Shown here one piece after another: positions 50,316 to 58,629 of a stretch of DNA of 64,000 bases; positions within the stretch are counted from its first letter, which is position 1; each line of letters starts with the position of its first letter. Location of the stretch: the NCBI GenBank assembly GCA_023392595.1, contig JAEVYU010000046.1, positions 149,044 to 213,043 of the forward strand, in the 5' to 3' direction. Source of the DNA: Bacillota bacterium. GTDB taxonomy: Bacteria > Bacillota > UBA4882 > UBA8346. The notes below the pieces were generated by a model. That model saw only the letters and a program-made list of their open reading frames with translations. It was not told the DNA's origin and ran no database searches. The position numbers and the translations under genes were made by a program.

Positions 50316-51311
50316 ATGAGTAAAAAAATAATTTTGGTTGGAGTATTACTATTTTTGCTTTTATTCATTACCGGTTGCGGTCAAAGGGTTTATTGGGTAA
50401 TTTTTACCGCAATGCCGGAAGAACATGAGCAAATTCATTTAATTCGATCGGACGGCACCCGTCATTTAAGCCTTAAGGTCAGGTCCAAATTGCAGTTCAA
50501 TCCCAGTTGGTCGCCGGATGGTAAAAAAATAGCTTTTGCGGTTATGGATGATGATGATAATACCGATATTTGCACGATTAATTTGGAAGGTGGAAAATCT
50601 CGTTTTTTAACCCATGGAGGAAGCAATTCCAGTCCCGTTTGGTCGCCGGACAGTAAAAAAATAGCTTTTGTTTCAAAGGTTGATGAATATCTGCAAATAT
50701 TCGTAATCAATGCCAGCGGCAGTCATTTACAGCAAATCACAAATACTGCCGCTGATAATTGGAATCCATTGTGGTCCCCGAAAAATCATCGGATTATTTT
50801 TGTTTCCAATCGGGATGGCAATGAAGAAATTTATAGGATGAATACCGACGGGACCGGACAAACCAATCTAACCCAAAATAATTCTACGGATGATTCGCCT
50901 GTATTATCTCCTAACGGTCAATGGATAGCTTTTCGTTCCAAGCGGGACGGCAATTACCAAATTTATGTCATGCGAAACAATGGCACTGGCCTTTATAATC
51001 TTACTAAAACCGGCTTTGATGATGAATTTCCCGCCTGGTCACCAGATAGTACAAAAATTGCCTTCGTTTCCAAACGGGATGGAAATGAAGAAATTTATGT
51101 TTCGAATGTAAGCGGCAATTCAGTATCGCGGTTAACTGTAAATCCGGGTCCAGATCGTTGGCCGTCCTGGTCGCCGGATGGTTCTGAAATCGTCTATGCT
51201 TCATTTCGGGATACCAATTGGGAAATATGCAAGAACCGCCTTAATGACATCCGGCCAACTTTACTTACCCAGACACCATTTGATGAGTTTGAACCCTTTT
51301 GTGGGCCCTAA
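50316..51311 (+). CDS. TolB-like beta-propeller lipoprotein
   Basis: 331 residues. The N-terminus is a lipoprotein signal (ILVGVLLFLLLFITGCGQ) with Cys at residue 21 or so as lipidation site. Six WD40-like TolB repeats follow, each with a W/LSP(D/N)(G/S/K)xxIxF core (PSWSPDGKKIAF, PVWSPDSKKIAF, PLWSPKNHRIIF, PVLSPNGQWIAF, PAWSPDSTKIAF, PSWSPDGSEIVY). TolB-like propellers mediate protein contacts at the cell surface. No Tol/Pal genes are here and none is expected in a Gram-positive type genome. Specific role unknown. Confidence 0.85.
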   Translation: MSKKIILVGVLLFLLLFITGCGQRVYWVIFTAMPEEHEQIHLIRSDGTRHLSLKVRSKLQFNPSWSPDGKKIAFAVMDDDDNTDICTINLEGGKSRFLTHGGSNSSPVWSPDSKKIAFVSKVDEYLQIFVINASGSHLQQITNTAADNWNPLWSPKNHRIIFVSNRDGNEEIYRMNTDGTGQTNLTQNNSTDDSPVLSPNGQWIAFRSKRDGNYQIYVMRNNGTGLYNLTKTGFDDEFPAWSPDSTKIAFVSKRDGNEEIYVSNVSGNSVSRLTVNPGPDRWPSWSPDGSEIVYASFRDTNWEICKNRLNDIRPTLLTQTPFDEFEPFCGP

Positions 51312-51352
51312 ATTATATGGATCCCTATATTAGTATATTCTGATGATCAACT

Positions 51353-51706
51353 TTACGAAACATTTTCCATTGATTCCAGAAGATTGTTGAAAAGAATTTC
51401 CATTTTATCTTTAATTGCAATGATTTTAAATCTTTCCTCATTTGGAATTGTTTTTGCTACCTTTTGGAGATTCTCTACGAATTGTCCCAATTGTTCCTGA
51501 ATTTCAAAGAAATCTTGTTGCAACTTGTCGGCTTTGGAAAATTTACTCTGTTCCTCATAATAAGTGACCACTGTTTTTTTAATAAATTCGCTTAAATTAA
51601 TATTTTCCGGCAAGAGGTTAACTATCTGCAGAAATCTGCGATCCACCTCACTGCGGGCTCCGGCGCGAAGTCTGAATTCCCTGGGTTGAAGTCTTAATTT
51701 CCCCAT
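51353..51706 (-). CDS. Hypothetical basic/coiled-coil protein
   Basis: 117 residues, family not recognised. A basic N-terminus (GKLRLQPREFRLRAGARSEV) is followed by LPENINLSEFIKKTVVTYYEE, then a long amphipathic helix (KADKLQQDFFEIQEQLGQFVENL). AAAGGAGTGG precedes the ATG at a usable distance. It converges with the TolB-like gene. The arrangement (basic start, short helical motif, coiled coil) would allow DNA or membrane binding, but nothing specific can be claimed. Confidence 0.6.
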   Translation of the reverse strand: MGKLRLQPREFRLRAGARSEVDRRFLQIVNLLPENINLSEFIKKTVVTYYEEQSKFSKADKLQQDFFEIQEQLGQFVENLQKVAKTIPNEERFKIIAIKDKMEILFNNLLESMENVS

Positions 51707-51988
51707 CGCTATCTAGCCACTCCTTTATTCATTTAAAATATTGCTTGTATTGCAATTTGTATTATAATGAATAAAATTCGTTTTGACAATGGATTCCAAC
51801 ATCACATTATCGGCCAAAAATCACCGGAATATACCCTCTTGGAAACTCCGGTAAATTTCTCATGAAGTTCCTTTTGAGAAAAATTCCCGGCCGGGGGCGT
51901 TTTTACGTTCAATAAAAAAGGCGCCCCTCATCAAGCGCACAGAAGTACCTTTTTCCCACCAAAATCCAATGCCCGATTCGAAAAAATA

Positions 51989-52345
51989 TCATTCGTAATC
52001 GGCCATTGCTTTGTCGCCCTTAAAATAAAGAGTGATTTTTGACAAATCCGATAAATTAAATTTTTCCCAGGTGTAATGATTACCATCTTTATCGATTACC
52101 ATGATATCCCAATATGTTTCATCCCGGCCGGTAAAGGTGATATCGACGCTCTCTCCATCTTCCAGCACGTTTTGAAGAATATTTTCTTTCCAATCATCAG
52201 ACTGTGTGGGAGATATATAGAGTTCTTCAATAGCAGTTCCCGTTTGATTGACCAGGGTGAAATCTTGTTTTCCCGCATATACGTTTGCCGAAACAGCTAA
52301 TCCCAAAATAGCCGTTAAAGTTAAGATCCATAAAATTCTCCTCAA
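51989..52345 (-). CDS. Secreted hypothetical beta-rich protein
   Basis: 118 residues from TTG 52345 (AAGGAGATG upstream, spacing long). A signal peptide (RRILWILTLTAILGLAVSANVYAG) leads a small domain: DFTLVNQTGTAIEELYISP, DDWKENILQNVLEDGESVDI, WDIMVIDKDGNHYTWEKFNLS. Similar small secreted domains occur across bacteria without assigned function. Single-gene unit. Confidence 0.7.
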   Translation of the reverse strand: MRRILWILTLTAILGLAVSANVYAGKQDFTLVNQTGTAIEELYISPTQSDDWKENILQNVLEDGESVDITFTGRDETYWDIMVIDKDGNHYTWEKFNLSDLSKITLYFKGDKAMADYE

Positions 52346-52431
52346 AATGTACTCTCATCTCCTTGCCCGTCAAAATTTGTAAATTATTATTTCTTCACCG
52401 CAGAACAAATTCCTCCGAACAAGTTATCAAC

Positions 52432-52605
52432 CTAAGTTCTTCCGATGCGTTCTTCTTTATAAATCTTCCCTTGATAACTCCAGCGTCCATCGCCAAGACT
52501 CTTGGCGGACTTATCGTTACCGGCGATATCGTCAGTTTCTTTGTCAAATTTTTTTTCGTTTTTTTCTTCATTCAGCCCGGGAGCTTTTTCATTCATACCT
52601 TCCAT
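52432..52605 (-). CDS. Small highly charged hypothetical protein
   Basis: 57 residues if started at ATG 52605 (GAGGAGAAAGTT upstream); in-frame starts at 52623 and 52632 are possible. It is very rich in Glu, Lys, Asp and Asn with no hydrophobic core in the first half, and ends SLGDGRWSYQGKIYKEERIG. It lies between the secreted protein and the cold-shock gene, on the same strand. No family recognised; likely disordered. Confidence 0.5.
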   Translation of the reverse strand: MEGMNEKAPGLNEEKNEKKFDKETDDIAGNDKSAKSLGDGRWSYQGKIYKEERIGRT

Positions 52606-52687
52606 AACTTTCTCCTCATTCATATCCTTCACTCACATAGCCACATATCCTTCTTCATCACTCATTCAGGCTATTTAGGGTCCTGCT

Positions 52688-52885
52688 CTAGATTCTAGTA
52701 ACGTTTTCAGCTTGTGGACCGCGCACGCCTTGCGTTAAGTCGAAATGAACCTTCTGCCCTTCCTCCAAAGATTTGTAGCCTTCCATCTTGATTGCGGAAA
52801 AATGAACAAATATATCATCGCCACCCTCACGCTCGATAAAACCAAAACCTTTGTCGGCATTGAACCATTTAACCTTACCTTCCAT
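52688..52885 (-). CDS. Cold-shock protein (CspA family)
   Basis: 65 residues, the canonical length. RNP1 is KGFGFIER and RNP2 is DIFVHFSAI; the protein starts MEGKVKWFNADKGFGF and ends GPQAENVTRI. It binds single-stranded RNA and DNA and acts as an RNA chaperone. AAAGGAGG precedes the ATG. A vegetative-type promoter about 120 nt upstream leaves a long structured leader, usual for cold-shock genes. Confidence 0.95.
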   Translation of the reverse strand: MEGKVKWFNADKGFGFIEREGGDDIFVHFSAIKMEGYKSLEEGQKVHFDLTQGVRGPQAENVTRI

Positions 52886-53187
52886 TCCAAAACCTCCTTT
52901 AGAAATTAAAAATCAACTGAAAAACAGATTCTTATCGTTATTATTCCTCGACAGAAATAAGAATATCCTCGGAAAAATAGAATTTTTTACGGGATATCCT
53001 TTTATAATTCAATATGAATGAATCCGTCAACGCCTCCCGGGCAAAATCCCCCGTTCCATAAATGCAAGATAAATCCAAACTAAAAATTAATTCCAAAACA
53101 GAAAAAATTGATTATTCATTGATTCTGTGTTATGATATTGGAAAATAGAGGAAATTAACGACCCTTTCGAATATTTTCATATTCGCA
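52886..53187 (-). other. Leader and promoter region of the cold-shock gene
   Basis: On the minus strand a leader of about 110 nt runs from the promoter at 53002-53031 to the gene. It contains a hairpin ATTCTTAT/ATAAGAAT (52928-52935 with 52957-52964). The remainder up to the L,D-transpeptidase stop shows no gene. Confidence 0.5.
53002..53031 (-). promoter_or_regulatory. Sigma-A-type promoter of the cold-shock gene
   Basis: On the minus strand TTGACG (53031-53026), an 18-nt spacer, TATAAA (53007-53002). Confidence 0.6.
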
Positions 53188-53535
53188 TTAATTTGGCCTA
53201 ATGGTAACTCTCGTCCCAATTGGTACTATTCTGGAAAGATTGAGGACATCTGCGTTATACATTCGAATGCATCCTTTGGACACTTGCCTACCGATCGACC
53301 CCGGGTCATTGGTACCGTGTATACCGTAATGCGCTTTATTCAATCCCATCCACATGGCTCCATAAGGTCCGCCCGGATTAGGGGCTTTATTGATAATCCT
53401 AAATATACCGGAGGGAGTCTGATTTAAAATGGTTCCGATTCCAACCGGGTATGATTGAATAACTATATTATTATCCAATAGATAAAGCCGACGTTTCCCC
53501 AAGGAAACTATGATTGAATAGGCCACAATCATCAC
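53188..53535 (-). CDS. Small L,D-transpeptidase (YkuD family)
   Basis: 115 residues. The catalytic motif HGTNDPGSIGRQVSKGCIRM carries the His and the Cys nucleophile; the domain starts SIIVSLGKRRLYLLD and has TPSGIFRI and NPGGPYGAMWMGL. No signal peptide or LysM is present, matching the minimal YkuD proteins common in spore-forming clostridia. It would make or anchor 3-3 cross-links in peptidoglycan, possibly in the spore cortex or mother cell. Start is GTG 53535 or ATG 53532. Confidence 0.88.
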   Translation of the reverse strand: MMIVAYSIIVSLGKRRLYLLDNNIVIQSYPVGIGTILNQTPSGIFRIINKAPNPGGPYGAMWMGLNKAHYGIHGTNDPGSIGRQVSKGCIRMYNADVLNLSRIVPIGTRVTIRPN

Positions 53536-53697
53536 CCGTGAGTATGGTATGCATCATTCAAACCAATTGCTTTTAATCCACGAATTTGATTTTAAGAAGG
53601 TAGGCAGGAAGGATTTAAGCAGGCGACGTATAAATTACTCAACAATTTGCTTTATGACTGTTTTAATAAAAATACATACACAGAAAGAAGACAACGC

Positions 53698-53910
53698 ATG
53701 CAGCAACCAGAAAAACGGATTAAAATTTTCGAAGGCTATTGTCCGGTACTGAAAGCAAGCCATACTATCCAAGTCCTCTATACCTTGACAAGGGTTGGTA
53801 ATGAACCGCCGGTTTATGAAGCTTTTTCCTTTGATTGTGACAACATGGAAAATTGTACCGTGGAAGATTGTCCAATCGGAGCAAGAGTTGATGATTCGTT
53901 CGAGTTCTAA
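53698..53910 (+). CDS. Small Cys-containing hypothetical protein
   Basis: 70 residues from ATG 53698 (GAAAGAAG upstream; the frame opens at 53647). It has CPVLKASHTIQVLYTLTRVG and three closely spaced Cys near the C-terminus (FDCDNMENCTVEDCPIG). The Cys pattern resembles small metal- or Fe-S-binding proteins, but no family is recognised. It lies 27 nt before the acetyltransferase gene and is probably co-transcribed. Confidence 0.6.
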   Translation: MQQPEKRIKIFEGYCPVLKASHTIQVLYTLTRVGNEPPVYEAFSFDCDNMENCTVEDCPIGARVDDSFEF

Positions 53911-53937
53911 TGATACACCGTGAAGAGGTCACTAAAA

Positions 53938-54432
53938 ATGATGATTGAAACCGATAGGTTATTTCTGATTCCGTTAACAGTTTCTCAATTTAAATCATGG
54001 ATAGAGAATGTCCCCTCTTTGGAAAAAGAGCTAAACTGTATCTACCGTGCGGAACCTATGGAAGGCGTATTTTTAGATATTGTAAAGGGACAATTAAAAA
54101 TTCTTATGAAAGATGAGTCGAATTATTTATATCATAGCTTTTGGTTTCTCGTGCGCAAGTCGGACAGGATTGTTGTCGGATCTGCCGATTTTAAAGGCCT
54201 GCCTAACATCGACGGCGAAGTGGAGATTGGGTATGGACTTGGCAAGGAGTTTGAACATAACGGCTACATGACAGAAGCAGTTAAAGCTATGTGCCGGTGG
54301 GTTATGGAGCAAGAACATATTTCCCATGTAATCGCCGAAACCAGCATTGACGGCATTGCATCTCAGAGAATATTGGAACGATGCGGTTTTAAACCCTATA
54401 AACATGAAGATACCCTATGGTGGAAATTATAA
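53938..54432 (+). CDS. GNAT N-acetyltransferase (RimJ/RimL type)
   Basis: 164 residues from ATG 53938 (AAGAGG upstream; the frame is open to 53920). GNAT order: ETDRLFLIPLTVSQFKSWIE, VVGSADFKGLPNIDGEVEIGYGLGKEFEHNGYMTEAVKAMCRW with the acetyl-CoA loop, then AETSIDGIASQRILERCGFK. Substrate not predictable. It follows the small Cys protein gene. Confidence 0.85.
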   Translation: MMIETDRLFLIPLTVSQFKSWIENVPSLEKELNCIYRAEPMEGVFLDIVKGQLKILMKDESNYLYHSFWFLVRKSDRIVVGSADFKGLPNIDGEVEIGYGLGKEFEHNGYMTEAVKAMCRWVMEQEHISHVIAETSIDGIASQRILERCGFKPYKHEDTLWWKL

Positions 54433-54585
54433 GGGACTAACCATTCCATCAATATAACATTTATCCCATTATTGCAAACACTGCTCTTTAAAGCATTTCC
54501 AAATCTGTTGAAGTATTTCATAAAGAATTGCCTAAAATAATTGATGTCTGGTATATGTGTTCAGAAACACGTGGGAGGGACCAAC

Positions 54586-54904
54586 CCAATGTCATCAAGG
54601 GATGATTCCATATTTTGTAAGGATTTTAATTGCCTATTTTGACCTCACCCCGCCCTCTCCGACGATGCAACTCAGAGAAGCAAATTCACGGCGAGGGATT
54701 TTAGAGCAGTAAACTTGGGCCTTTTTAAAGCCAAAATTTGAAGCCTGAAAGATTGGCACGAATTTCATTCGATACACCTCTCCCCGTCAAATCGCCATCT
54801 TTGAAACCGCGCGCGCGACTTCGCCGGGGAGAGGCCGGGTGAGAGGTCGGCATTTAAACCCGAGAGTTTTGGGGAATTTCTCCATGATAGCTTGATGTCA
54901 TTGG
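54586..54904. repeat. MITE-like element with terminal and internal inverted repeats
   Basis: Outer inverted repeat CCAATGTCATCAA (54586-54598) and TTGATGTCATTGG (54892-54904), one mismatch in 13. Each is next to a GGGACCAACC copy in direct orientation. Inside, ACCTCACCCCGCCCTCTCC near 54650 is roughly complementary to GGAGAGGCCGGGTGAGAGGT near 54827. The interior has a GC-rich stretch unlike the flanks and no ORF. About 320 bp, non-coding, in a 513-nt gene-free stretch: the profile of a miniature transposable element. Confidence 0.55.
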
Positions 54905-54945
54905 GGACCAACCTGTCTCTCCCCCACCATCACAAAATAAACAGC

Positions 54946-55752
54946 CTAAAATTCGATCCGGTTTTTGTTTGCTTGCATAGCCTTATAGGCTTGCAGCTCA
55001 CTTCGGATAGCAATCAATGCATCATTATATAGCTCCCCGCATTTGGAGCATATTAGTACCGGGACGCTTTCGACAACAATATCTTGGGGATCCAAACGAT
55101 AAGTAACATCTGTTAAAATGGGAGAAGCCTCCCCTCCACAACTGCATTCCGTTTCTGCCAAAGTATAATCAAAAGGGGTATGGTCAATCATTTCCAATAA
55201 TTCCGCGCATAATGGGGACGTTTTTTCTCCTTCGTTTATATTGGCTTTCAATAGGATAATATATTTGTCCTGTGAGAAACTGATCAATAGTTTGCCGCTG
55301 TCAATTCTACTCTCTGTCTGGTACGCTAAATGCTGATGAATTTCCTTGTCCTCCCGATTGAACCTGGCGATAACCCTTAAAATTTTACCGGTAGCTATCA
55401 AACGTTCCAGAGCAACTTTCCTGTGAATGCAAATCCGGTGAGGATCCGGTTGGTGGTCATATTGAGTAAGACTCGGAAAAAGCACGATTCTTTTTTCAAT
55501 TAATTCTTTTACCTCTTTTGTAATATCAAGCATCCGGTTTTTACCGATAATTTTCTGGATGGTTTTCAAAATGGCTTTTGCTTGACGTTCCTCAATACCA
55601 AACTCAACCCCTTCTTTCTCAATCATCGATGAATTTGCCACAAGAGTTAAGAATTTTAATTTGGAACGTTGTTCTTTTGAAAGCTGAATAAGATCTTCAA
55701 TTTTTCCCTTATAAGTGATTTTATCATTACTTACAATTTCAATTTCCAACAC
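54946..55752 (-). CDS. Hypothetical protein with C-terminal YgiT-type zinc finger
   Basis: 268 residues from GTG 55752 (GGAGG eight bases upstream). The N-terminal 130 residues are mixed and helical (KEQRSKLKFLTLVANSSMIE, then RQAKAILKTIQKIIG). The C-terminal part has two CxxC-type pairs, CSCGGEAS and CSKCGELYNDA, separated by VTYRLDPQDIVVESVPVLI, the YgiT/MqsA-like zinc-ribbon arrangement. There is no HTH after it as in MqsA, and no partner toxin gene beside it, so an antitoxin role is not supported. Confidence 0.65.
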   Translation of the reverse strand: MLEIEIVSNDKITYKGKIEDLIQLSKEQRSKLKFLTLVANSSMIEKEGVEFGIEERQAKAILKTIQKIIGKNRMLDITKEVKELIEKRIVLFPSLTQYDHQPDPHRICIHRKVALERLIATGKILRVIARFNREDKEIHQHLAYQTESRIDSGKLLISFSQDKYIILLKANINEGEKTSPLCAELLEMIDHTPFDYTLAETECSCGGEASPILTDVTYRLDPQDIVVESVPVLICSKCGELYNDALIAIRSELQAYKAMQANKNRIEF

Positions 55753-56283
55753 TTGTCAGACCTCCAGGAATAGTGTAATGAAGTTTTATGGTACTTCTTG
55801 TTCTTTCAATAAGTTCCTTCATAAAAAATAATAATTTGGCAGAAAAATCTCTTTTATCAGGGAACATATTGTTGAATGCCCGGAGGAAAGTTCAATGAAA
55901 TGAATTTCCGGAGAGTTTAAAACAAGTACAATGGATTGGCTATGGGGTGGAATCATGGATGATCAATACCGGGGAAAAGGCTGGGGAAAATCAATTGCGC
56001 GCCTAACCCAAGAAAAGAAATATTTGGTGTTTTAGCAACCCGTGACGCCCATGGCTTGGGTTATATCAAAAATATGGGTTCAAACGGACCGGAAAAACAT
56101 ATAAGACGTAATCCGGACTAAAAAAGAAGCCATCGCAAACGAGTTTTGTCAATCCGCTCGATAACTTATCGCCCCAAAATAGGCAACAATTTATCAATTG
56201 GATATCTCCCCTCCGAAATTTACTTTTGCGACAGCCTTTTTGATTATTTGAATCCGCTCGAAAAGATTTTCACCCTTATCTCG
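55753..56283. other. 530-nt region holding only a GNAT pseudogene
   Basis: Apart from the acetyltransferase remnant at 55931-56121 I see no gene, terminator or repeat here. Confidence 0.5.
55931..56121 (+). pseudogene. Frameshifted GNAT acetyltransferase remnant
   Basis: One frame reads GGIMDDQYRGKGWGKSIARL, the acetyl-CoA-binding region of a GNAT enzyme, then stops. A shifted frame continues LATRDAHGLGYIKNMG and ends PEKHIRRNPD, which is the C-terminal signature of the same family (relatives have ATxDAHGLYxKxGF and xRRxPD). The middle strand and the N-terminal half are missing. Confidence 0.65.
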
Positions 56284-56586
56284 TTATCTTCTGCCGCTAA
56301 TTGGAATGCATATGTCCTGTCCCCGTTGAAGATTGGCATTGGGGTTGGCGGCAGCCAGTACATCCACGGAAATTCCATTTCGTCTCGCTAAGCTGCCAAG
56401 AGTGTCCCCCCGTTGAACCGTATAGGACCGGCAGCGGTGCCGGTCGGGCCGCCCCTGATAAGGTTGACCGTAGTACTGGTCTGGTTGACCATATTGATCA
56501 GGTTGACCTTGATAAGGTTGACCATACTGACCAGGCTGACCTTGAGATGGCTGACCATACTGATCGGGTCGATTATACATTGACAT
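56284..56586 (-). CDS. Gln/Gly/Pro/Tyr-repeat protein with C-terminal LysM
   Basis: 100 residues from ATG 56586 (GGGGAG ten bases upstream; an ATG at 56604 overlaps that site). The N-terminal half is degenerate repeats of the type DQYGQP and YQGQPGQYGQP. A LysM domain starts about residue 54 (RSYTVQRGDTLGSLARRNG) and is bracketed by Cys in RCRSY and DICIP, as in the cluster at 6.7-10.7 kb. The MSM start is also shared. This is a fifth, distant member of the LysM group, with a Gln/Gly linker in place of Arg/Pro. Confidence 0.8.
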   Translation of the reverse strand: MSMYNRPDQYGQPSQGQPGQYGQPYQGQPDQYGQPDQYYGQPYQGRPDRHRCRSYTVQRGDTLGSLARRNGISVDVLAAANPNANLQRGQDICIPISGRR

Positions 56587-56624
56587 TTGGTTATATCTCC
56601 CCATTCTTTAAGAATCTTTACTAT

Positions 56625-56633
56625 TATAATATG
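56625..56633 (-). promoter_or_regulatory. CATAnnnTA -10-like element of the fifth LysM gene
   Basis: CATATTATA on the minus strand, about 40 nt upstream of the start. The -35 position reads CA rather than AC, so support is partial. Confidence 0.4.
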
Positions 56634-56806
56634 GAGAAAAAGGAATGCTGATAATTTTTAAAAGCATATTTTTAATGGCATAAATACTTCTGCCTTCCGG
56701 CCCAAAACAAACGTATTCAGACCCTTTCCATTGAAAATTATTATCAATGGATACCAACTGCGCATTTTGTTTATACTTATTTTTATGATGGACAAGAAAT
56801 AAAATC

Positions 56807-57496
56807 TTGTTTGATTTGGAACGTCGTTTTTTTGCCCGAACGGCTGAACTTTTCGTGGTGCTGATCATCTTTTTGATTATTTTGATTCTCCCTCTCAACT
56901 TTTCGAATTTTACCTGGAATAATCTAACTCCGGTCTTGGCAAACGGATTCGGTCCGGTGCTGAAGGGTTTATGGGTCCAATTCCCTTATACGCTGGAAAC
57001 CATTTTATTTATGGCCTTATGGCTCCTCTGTCTGAATAGACGCCAGGACGGCCTCCGTGCAATATTATTGGGCATGCCGCTGGCCGGAATATTGTTAACG
57101 GTTTTGGTGGCAGCCAACATTGCTTTTACCGGAAGCACTTTGACCGCCCGTTTTATTTTCCCGGTTTTTTACATGTCGCGCTACATCTTCATCGGCAATT
57201 TCCTTACGGGTATGGAAGCTATGTTTATGGTTTTATGGCTAATATCAAGCTATCTGGAAATCCTCGTTTTTTATTATCCATCCGTAGTCGGACTGGCACA
57301 GTGGCTTAATTTAAAAGAATATCAACCATTAATCGTGCTGATGTTGATTACTATCATCCTAACCCTATTACCCTCCAATGTCATCGAAGTGATTAAACTT
57401 GATACTCTAAAAAATCCCATCATCATATTGCCTTTGGGTTTGTTGATCCCCATTACCTGGCTTGTGGCAGTGGTTCGAAAGTTGAACCGTTCATAA
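56807..57496 (+). pseudogene. N-terminally truncated GerAB-type spore germination permease
   Basis: 229 residues of open frame starting at a TTG with no ribosome site. The sequence matches the C-terminal two thirds of GerAB-type APC permeases (usually about 360 residues): NLTPVLANGFGPVLKGLWVQFP, TLETILFMALWLL, multiple transmembrane segments, and YQPLIVLMLITIILTLLPSN. No gerA or gerC gene is beside it and the first four or so transmembrane helices are missing. It is best read as a gene remnant of a germinant receptor, though a shortened protein cannot be excluded. Confidence 0.65.
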
Positions 57497-57549
57497 ATTA
57501 TGGGGATGATTTCATTCTTTTATCCTTAATGCAATCCGGGAATATTCAA

Positions 57550-57558
57550 CATATGTTA
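57550..57558 (+). promoter_or_regulatory. CATAnnnTA -10-like element of the micro-protein gene
   Basis: CATATGTTA, about 40 nt upstream of ATG 57591. The -35 position has CA rather than AC. Confidence 0.4.
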
Positions 57559-57590
57559 TAGTAGAATCTTTCGCTGGGAGGTGTATATGG

Positions 57591-57710
57591 ATGGGATTCG
57601 CTGACGGCGCCGGTGTAAATGCTGAATGGTTTGGGGGCGGCGGTTGTCTTTGCATTATTCTGATTCTCTTACTTTTCTGCTGCTTCTGCGGTGGTGGCCG
57701 TTTCATTTAA
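57591..57710 (+). CDS. 39-residue Gly/Cys-rich micro-protein (YjcZ-like)
   Basis: 39 residues from ATG 57591 with GGGAGG nine bases upstream. It starts MGFADGAGVNAEWFGGGG, then has one hydrophobic segment rich in Leu, Ile and Cys (CLCIILILLLFCCFC) and ends GGGRFI. The layout (Gly-rich head, single membrane-like helix, tiny size) matches YjcZ-type sporulation micro-proteins found in spore coats. A terminator follows directly, confirming a discrete gene. Four of the five Cys lie within the hydrophobic segment, which is unusual. Confidence 0.7.
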   Translation: MGFADGAGVNAEWFGGGGCLCIILILLLFCCFCGGGRFI

Positions 57711-57731
57711 TGATTCAGCAAAATCAATTCA

Positions 57732-57763
57732 AAAAAGGATGCCTGTTTATGGGGCATCCTTTT
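57732..57763 (+). terminator. Rho-independent terminator after the micro-protein gene
   Basis: AAAAGGATGCC pairs with GGCATCCTTTT around a nine-base loop. Confidence 0.8.
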
Positions 57764-57972
57764 CATTCGGTATGAGCACAAAAAAACACTTCCGAATAAG
57801 GAGTGAGGTTTTTTGATATTTAACAAATGGAAATAACTCCCATCTTCTAGAGGATTTGTCGGATTTTTGCAGAAATATTTATAATTAAAAATCAAAAAAA
57901 TGATGTTAAAAAAATTATCAAAAGAGCATACATTGCTATATCGACTATCCAAAACATAGGGAGGTATTTATA

Positions 57973-58629
57973 TTGAATGTAAAAGATGCACTGAATACCC
58001 GCCGTTCGACCAGGGCATTTCTTTCCATACCCGTTGAGAAAGATAAGCTTACCAATATTTTTGAAGCGGCCGTCCGCACTCCCTCCTGGGGAAACACACA
58101 GCCCTGGGAAATATTTGTTGCCACAGGCGAAACTTTGGACAAGATCAAGAAGGGTTATCACCAAAAATACGCCAGCAAAGCCCCTGCCGCCCCGGAAATA
58201 GCTCGCCCCGCCGAATGGACGGAATCCGCCAAAAAACATCTGCAGCAGCTTCACCCGGATATGGTGCGTGACTGCGGCGAGGCCGTAGGACAGTTCGGGT
58301 TGCTCAACCAGACTATGTTCAATGCCTCTGCTGTCATTTATATTTGCATGGACAAGATTCTTTCGGAATGGTCTCTTTATGACATCGGCGCTTATTCGCA
58401 GAGCCTGATGCTTGCCGCTATCGAGCAAGGCCTTTCCACCATACCCGCGATAACGCTGGTGCTTTATCCGGACGTTCTCCGGCGGGAATTGAAAATCCCG
58501 GATAATCTGAAAATTACCATCGGCATTGCTATCGGTTATGCCGACAAGGAGAATGGAATCAACAACTTCGTCAGCGGCAGGAGTTCCCTTGATGAAACCG
58601 TGCATTTTCTTGACGAGGAAGGGAAATAA
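57973..58629 (+). CDS. Nitroreductase-family flavoprotein
   Basis: 218 residues from TTG 57973 (GGGAGG upstream). It opens VKDALNTRRSTRAFLSIPV, the FMN-binding Arg-rich start of the family. Further elements are AVRTPSWGNTQPWEIFVATG, YDIGAYSQSLMLAAIEQGL and KITIGIAIGYADKENGIN. The enzymes reduce nitro compounds, quinones or enones with NAD(P)H. The codon choice looks more GC-rich than neighbouring genes (a long antisense ORF exists), which hints at transfer. Single-gene unit. Confidence 0.88.
   Translation: MNVKDALNTRRSTRAFLSIPVEKDKLTNIFEAAVRTPSWGNTQPWEIFVATGETLDKIKKGYHQKYASKAPAAPEIARPAEWTESAKKHLQQLHPDMVRDCGEAVGQFGLLNQTMFNASAVIYICMDKILSEWSLYDIGAYSQSLMLAAIEQGLSTIPAITLVLYPDVLRRELKIPDNLKITIGIAIGYADKENGINNFVSGRSSLDETVHFLDEEGK

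Noticed and set aside
56608..56898. 96-residue minus-strand ORF upstream of the GerAB remnant
   Set aside because: It overlaps the clearer GerAB-like frame, has no ribosome site and no recognisable domain.
57892..58605. 237-residue minus-strand ORF over the nitroreductase gene
   Set aside because: Antisense shadow of a gene with clear flavoprotein motifs.
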